A stretch of DNA of 64,000 nt from Angiostrongylus vasorum (taxonomy: Eukaryota > Nematoda > Chromadorea > Rhabditida > Metastrongylidae), in the NCBI GenBank assembly GCA_018806985.1, contig JADANN010000468.1, positions 5,998,072-6,062,071 of the forward strand. Direction: 5' to 3'. Positions 58,861 through 64,000 of the stretch are shown here, piece after piece; the first letter of the stretch is position 1, and every line of letters begins with the position of its first letter. The notes beneath the pieces were generated by a model. It searched no databases. It saw only the letters and a list, made by a program, of their open reading frames with translations, and was not told where the DNA came from. A program made the translations under genes and the position numbers.

Positions 58861-61800
58861 GATGAATTTAGTACAATATATACGACCACGTATACAAAAC
58901 ACCCGATCAGAGGATAGTCTCAACAGATCGCAGTATATAAACACTGCTCTACTGGACACAACACCTTGACCAGCATACATGTCGCAAACGTGTGATTTTG
59001 CACTCCTTCATGAAAATGGAAATGAAATTGCGCGACTTTGTGGCCACCTACGACTTCTCCTCCCCCCTAAGGCTCAGCCGAGAGCCTCGTGCAACCGTTT
59101 GCAGCGTTTTTCCCCACATTGTTTCGGCGATTTTCCGACTTACGCTCGGAATACTCGTCTGCGCTCGAGAAACTCGTCCGCACGCATTGCAGTAACTGTG
59201 CGTAAGTACTGATAGCCGGCTGGAAATAGTAGCGTCGGCGCGCTGAAAATCGCCTTCTCTGCGGATATAATACGCTGAAAATCGCTTTCTCTGCGGATAT
59301 AATACGCTGAAAATCGCCTTCTCTGCGGATATAAATAAAGTCCAGGCACGATGAATTTAGTACAATATATACGACCACGTATACAAAACACCCGATCAGA
59401 GGATAGTCTCAACAGATCGCAGTATATAAACACTGCTCTACTGGACACAACACCTTGACCAGCATACGTGTCGCAAACGTGTGATTTTGCACTCCTTCAT
59501 GAAAATGGAAATGAAATTGCGCGACTATGTGGCCACCTACGACTTCTCCTCCCCCCCTAAGGCTCAGCCGAGAGGCTCGTGCAACCGTTTGCAGCGTTTT
59601 TCCCCACATTGTTTCGGCGATTTTCCGACTTACGCTCGGAATACTCGTCTGCGCTCGAGAAACTCGTCCGCACGCATTGCAGTAACTGTGCGTAAGTACT
59701 GATAGCCGGCTGGAAATAGTAGCGTCGGCGCGCTGAAAATCGCCTTCTCTGCGGATATAATACGCTGAAAATCGCTTTCTCTGCGGATATAATACGCTGA
59801 AAATCGCCTTCTCTGCGGATATTGTAATACGCTGAAAATCGCCTTCTCTGCGGATATAATACGCTGAAAATCGCTTTCTCTGCGGATATAATACGCTGAA
59901 AATCGCCTTCTCTGCGGATATAAATAAAAGTCCAGGCACGATGAATTTAGTACAATATATACGACCACGTATACAAAACACCCGATCAGAGGATAGTCTC
60001 AACAGATCGCAGTATATAAACACTGCTCTACTGGACACAACACCTTGACCAGCATACATGTCGCAAACGTGTGATTTTGCACTCCTTCATGAAAATGGAA
60101 AATGAAATTGCGCGACTATGTGGCCACCTACGACTTCTCCTCCCCCTAAGGCTCAGCCGAGAGCCTCGTGCAACCGTTTGCAGCGTTTTCCCGTTGTTTC
60201 GGCGATTTTCCGACTTTGCGCTCGGAATACTCGTCTGCGCTCGGGAAACTCGTCTGCACGCACTGCAGTAACTGTGCGCAAGTACTGATAGCCGGCTGGA
60301 AATAGTAGCGTCGGCGCGCTGAAAATCGCCTTCTCTGCGGATATGAATAAAGTCCAGGCACGATGAATTTAGTACAATATATACGACCACGTATACAAAA
60401 CACCCGATCAGAGGATAGTCTCAACAGATCGCAGTATATAAACACTGCTCTACTGGACACAACACCTTGACCAGCATACATGTCGCAAACGTGTGATTTT
60501 GCACTCCTTCATGAAAATGGAAATGAAATTGCGCGACTATGTGGCCACCTACGACTTCTCCTCCCCCTAAGGCTCAGCCGAGAGGCTCGTGCAACCGTTT
60601 GCAGCGTTTTCCCATTGTTTCGGCGATTTTCCGACTTACGCTCGGAATACTCGTCTGCGCTCGAGAAACTCGTCCGCACGCATTGCAGTAACTGTGCGTA
60701 AGTATTGACAGCCGGCTGGAACTAGTAGAGTCGGCGCGCTGAAAATCGCCTTCTCTGCGGATATGAAATAAAAGTCCAGGCACGATGAATTTAGTACAAT
60801 ATATACGACCACGTATACAAAACACCCGATCAGAGGATAGTCTCAACAGATCGCAGTATATAAACACTGCTCTACTGGACACAACACCTTGACCAGCATA
60901 CATGTCGCAAACGTGTGATTTTGCACTCCTTCATGAAAATGGAAATGAAATTGCGCGACTATGTGGCCACCTACGACTTCTCCTCCCCCCTAAGGCTCAG
61001 CCGAGAGGCTCGTGCAACCGTTTGCAGCGTTTTCCCGTTGTTTCGGCGATTTTCCGACTTGCGCTCGGAATACTCGTCTGCGCTCGGGAAACTCGTCTGC
61101 ACGCACTGCAGCAACTGTGCGCAAGTACTGATAGCCGGCTGGAAATAGTAGCGTCGGCGCGCTGAAAATCGCCTTCTCTGCGGATATAATACGCTGAAAA
61201 TCGCCTTCTCTGCGGATATAATACGCTGAAAATCGCCTTCTCTGCGGATATAATACGCTGAAAATCGCATTCTCTGCGGATATAATACGCTGAAAATCGC
61301 CTTCTCTGCGGATATAAATAAAGTCCAGGCACGATGAATTTAGTACAATATATACGACCACGTATACAAAACACCCGATCAGAGGATAGTCTCAACAGAT
61401 CGCAGTATACAAACACTGCTCTACTGGATACAACACCTTGACCAGCATACATGTCGTGAACATGTTATTTTGCACTCCGACATGAAAATGAAAATGAAAT
61501 AGCGCGACCTTGTGGCCACGTGCGACTTCTCCTCCCACCTAAGGCTCAGGCGAGAGCCTCGTGCCACCGTTTGCAGCGTTTTCCCGTTGTTTCGGCGATT
61601 TTCCGATTTGCGCTCGGAATACTCGTCTGCGCTCGGGAAACTCGTCTGCACGCACTGCAGCAACTGTGCGCAAGTACTGATAGCCGGCTGGAAATAGTAG
61701 CGTCGGCGCGCTGAAAATCGCGTTCTCTGCGGATATAATACGCTGAAAATCGTTTTCTCAGCGGATATAATACGCTGAAAATCGCCTTCTCTGCGGATAT

Positions 61801-64000
61801 AATACGCTGAAAATCGCTTTCTCTGCGGATATAATACGCTGAAAATCGCCTTTCTCTGCGGATATAATACGCTGAAAATCGCCTTCTCTGCGGATATAAA
61901 TAAAGTCCAGGCACGATGAATTTAGTACAATATATACGACCACGTATACAAAACACCCGATCAGAGGATAGTCTCAACAGATCGCAGTATATAAACACTG
62001 CTCTACTGGACACAACACCTTGACCAGCATACGTGTCGCAAACGTGTGATTTTGCACTCCTTCATGAAAATGGAAATGAAATTGCGCGACTATGTGGCCA
62101 CCTACGACTTCTCCTCCCCCCCTAAGGCTCAGCCGAGAGGCTCGTGCAACCGTTTGCAGCGTTTTCCCCACATTGTTTCGGCGATTTTCCGACTTACGCT
62201 CGGAATACTCGTCTGCGCTCGAGAAACTCGTCCGCACGCATTGCAGTAACTGTGCGTAAGTATTGACAGCCGGCTGGAACTAGTAGAGTCGGCGCGCTGA
62301 AAATCGCCTTCTCTGCGGATATGAATAAAGTCCAGGCACGATGAATTTAGTACAATATATACGACCACGTATACAAAACACCCGATCAGAGGATAGTCTC
62401 AACAGATCGCAGTATATAAACACTGCTCTACTGGACACAACACCTTGACCAGCATACGTGTCGCAAACGTGTGATTTTGCACTCCTTCATGAAAATGGAA
62501 ATGAAATTGCGCGACTATGTGGCCACCTACGACTTCTCCTCCCCCCTAAGGCTCAGCCGAGAGGCTCGTGCAACCGTTTGCAGCGTTTTCCCCACATTGT
62601 TTCGGCGATTTTCCGACTTACGCTCGGAATACTCGTCTGCGCTCGAGAAACTCGTCCGCACGCATTGCAGTAAGTGTGCGTAAGTACTGATAGCCGGCTG
62701 GAAATAGTAGCGTCGGCGCGCTGAAAATCGCCTTCTCTGCGGATATAATACGCTGAAAATCGCTTTCTCTGCGGATATAATACGCTGAAAATCGCCTTCT
62801 CTGCGGATATTGTAATACACTGAAAATCGCCTTCTCTGCGGATATAATACGCTGAAAATCGCTTTCTCTGCGGATATAATACGCTGAAAATCGCTTTCTC
62901 TGCGGATATAATACGCTGAAAATCGCCTTCTCTGCGGATATAAATAAAAGTCCAGGCACGATGAATTTAGTGCAATATATACGACCATGTATACAAAACA
63001 CCCGATCAGAGGATAGTCTCAACAGATCGCAGTATATAAACACTGCTCTACTGGACACAACACCTTGACCAGCATACATGTCGCAAACGTGTGATTTTGC
63101 ACTCCTTCATGAAAATGGAAATGAAATTGCGCGACTATGTGGCCACCTACGACTTCTCCTCCCCCCTAAGGCTCAGCCGAGAGGCTCGTGCAACCGTTTG
63201 CAGCGTTTTCCCGTTGTTTCGGCGATTTTCCGACTTGCGCTCGGAATACTCGTCTGCGCTCGGGAAACTCGTCTGCACGCACTGCAGTAACTGTGCGCAA
63301 GTGCTGATAGCCGGCTGGAAATAGTAGCGTCGGCGCGCTGAAAATCGCCTTCTCTGCGGGATATAATACGCCCGAAAATCGCCTTCTCTGCGGATATAAT
63401 ACGCTGAAAATCGCCTTCTCTGCGGATATAATACGCTGAAAATCGCATTCTCTGCGGATATAATACGCTGAAAATCGCCTTCTCTGCGGATATAAATAAA
63501 GTCCAGGCACGATGAATTTAGTACAATATATACGACCACGTATACAAAACACCCGATCAGAGGATAGTCTCAACAGATCGCAGTATATAAACACTGCTCT
63601 ACTGGACACAACACCTTGACCAGCATACGTGTCGCAAACGTGTGATTTTGCACTCCTTCATGAAAATGGAAATGAAATTGCGCGACTATGTGGCCACCTA
63701 CGACTTCTCCTCCCCCCCTAAGGCTCAGCCGAGAGGCTCGTGCAACCGTTTGCAGCGTTTTCCCCACATTGTTTCGGCGATTTTCCGACTTACGCTCGGA
63801 ATACTCGTCTGCGCTCGAGAAACTCGTCCGCACGCATTGCAGTAACTGTGCGTAAGTACTGACAGCCGGCTGGAACTAGTAGAGTCGGCGCGCTGAAAAT
63901 CGCCTTCTCTGCGGATATGAATAAAGTCCAGGCACGATGAATTTAGTACAATATATACGACCACGTATACAAAACACCCGATCAGAGGATAGTCTCAACA

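Larger units (their letters stand above)
58170..64000. repeat. Tandem array of 422-620 bp units with a nested minisatellite
   Basis: The anchor TCGCAAACGTG(T)GATTTTGC starts at 58396, 58982, 59471, 60061, 60483, 60905, 61454 (variant TCGTGAAC), 62036, 62461, 63081 and 63632: spacings 586, 489, 590, 422, 422, 549, 582, 425, 620 and 551. Each unit has a TATA-containing promoter-like piece, a short reading frame, a GGCTCAGCCGAGAG hairpin, TCGGCGATTTTCCGA, GTACTGATAGCCGGCTGGAA, then 1 to 7 minisatellite copies and CGATGAATTTAGTACAATAT. The array runs off the window end. Confidence 0.95.

Noticed and set aside
58462..63609. Long minus-strand reading frames across the array (up to 216 codons, reading RRRFSAYYIRRE-like repeats)
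   Set aside because: They are translations of the 32-33 bp minisatellite, which is open in several frames, and shift wherever a unit differs by one base. No unit keeps one frame throughout.
58170..64000. CRISPR array or ribosomal DNA
   Set aside because: Repeats are contiguous without unique spacers in a eukaryotic setting, and no 18S, 5.8S, 28S or 5S sequence is recognisable.

Overview
This is a nuclear window from a nematode. The evidence is the gene set (a beta-catenin of the HMP-2 type, not the vertebrate or fly type), short introns with TTTCAG-like acceptors, start codons lying directly behind splice acceptors as expected for spliced-leader trans-splicing, and an AT-rich background packed with RTE-type retrotransposons and tRNA-derived SINEs. 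A clade V, strongylid (hookworm-like) worm is my best guess; that last step is inference.

All genes I can support are on the minus strand. Reading from high to low coordinates: (1) a large unidentified gene, about 40.9 to 22.55 kb and possibly starting near 47.4 kb, whose exons join in phase over most of their length; (2) an ARMC1-like gene, 21478-19137, six exons giving 283 residues; (3) hmp-2 beta-catenin, 18483-14686, thirteen exons, ending in the conserved WFDTDL tail; (4) UTP4/cirhin, a WD40 protein of the small-subunit processome, 14403-9261, thirteen exons giving 622 residues; (5) a four-helix membrane protein of MARVEL-like layout, 8537 to at least 3022, open at its 3' end. hmp-2 and UTP4 are only 283 bp apart, with a poly(A) signal between them, which is the spacing of a nematode operon.

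The rest is mobile DNA. RTE-A has one copy at 4.2-7.1 kb inside an intron of the membrane-protein gene, and a nested pair at 47.6-53.5 kb in which a forward copy has split a reverse copy. RTE-B is present as 3' fragments. A 370-bp family F (eight copies) shares its 3' tail with RTE-B and is probably mobilised by it. SINE family S1 has recognisable pol III A and B boxes. Family S2 also carries a tRNA-like head and often forms inverted pairs. A short family G was the target of one family-F insertion.

From about 56.9 kb the base composition changes to GC- and CpG-rich DNA, first diverged duplicated blocks and then, from 58.17 kb to the window end, a regular tandem array. Each unit has a constant part of about 390 bp carrying a TATA box and a short reading frame, plus 1 to 7 copies of a 32-33 bp minisatellite; unit length follows the number of minisatellite copies. 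This array is the most unusual object in the window.
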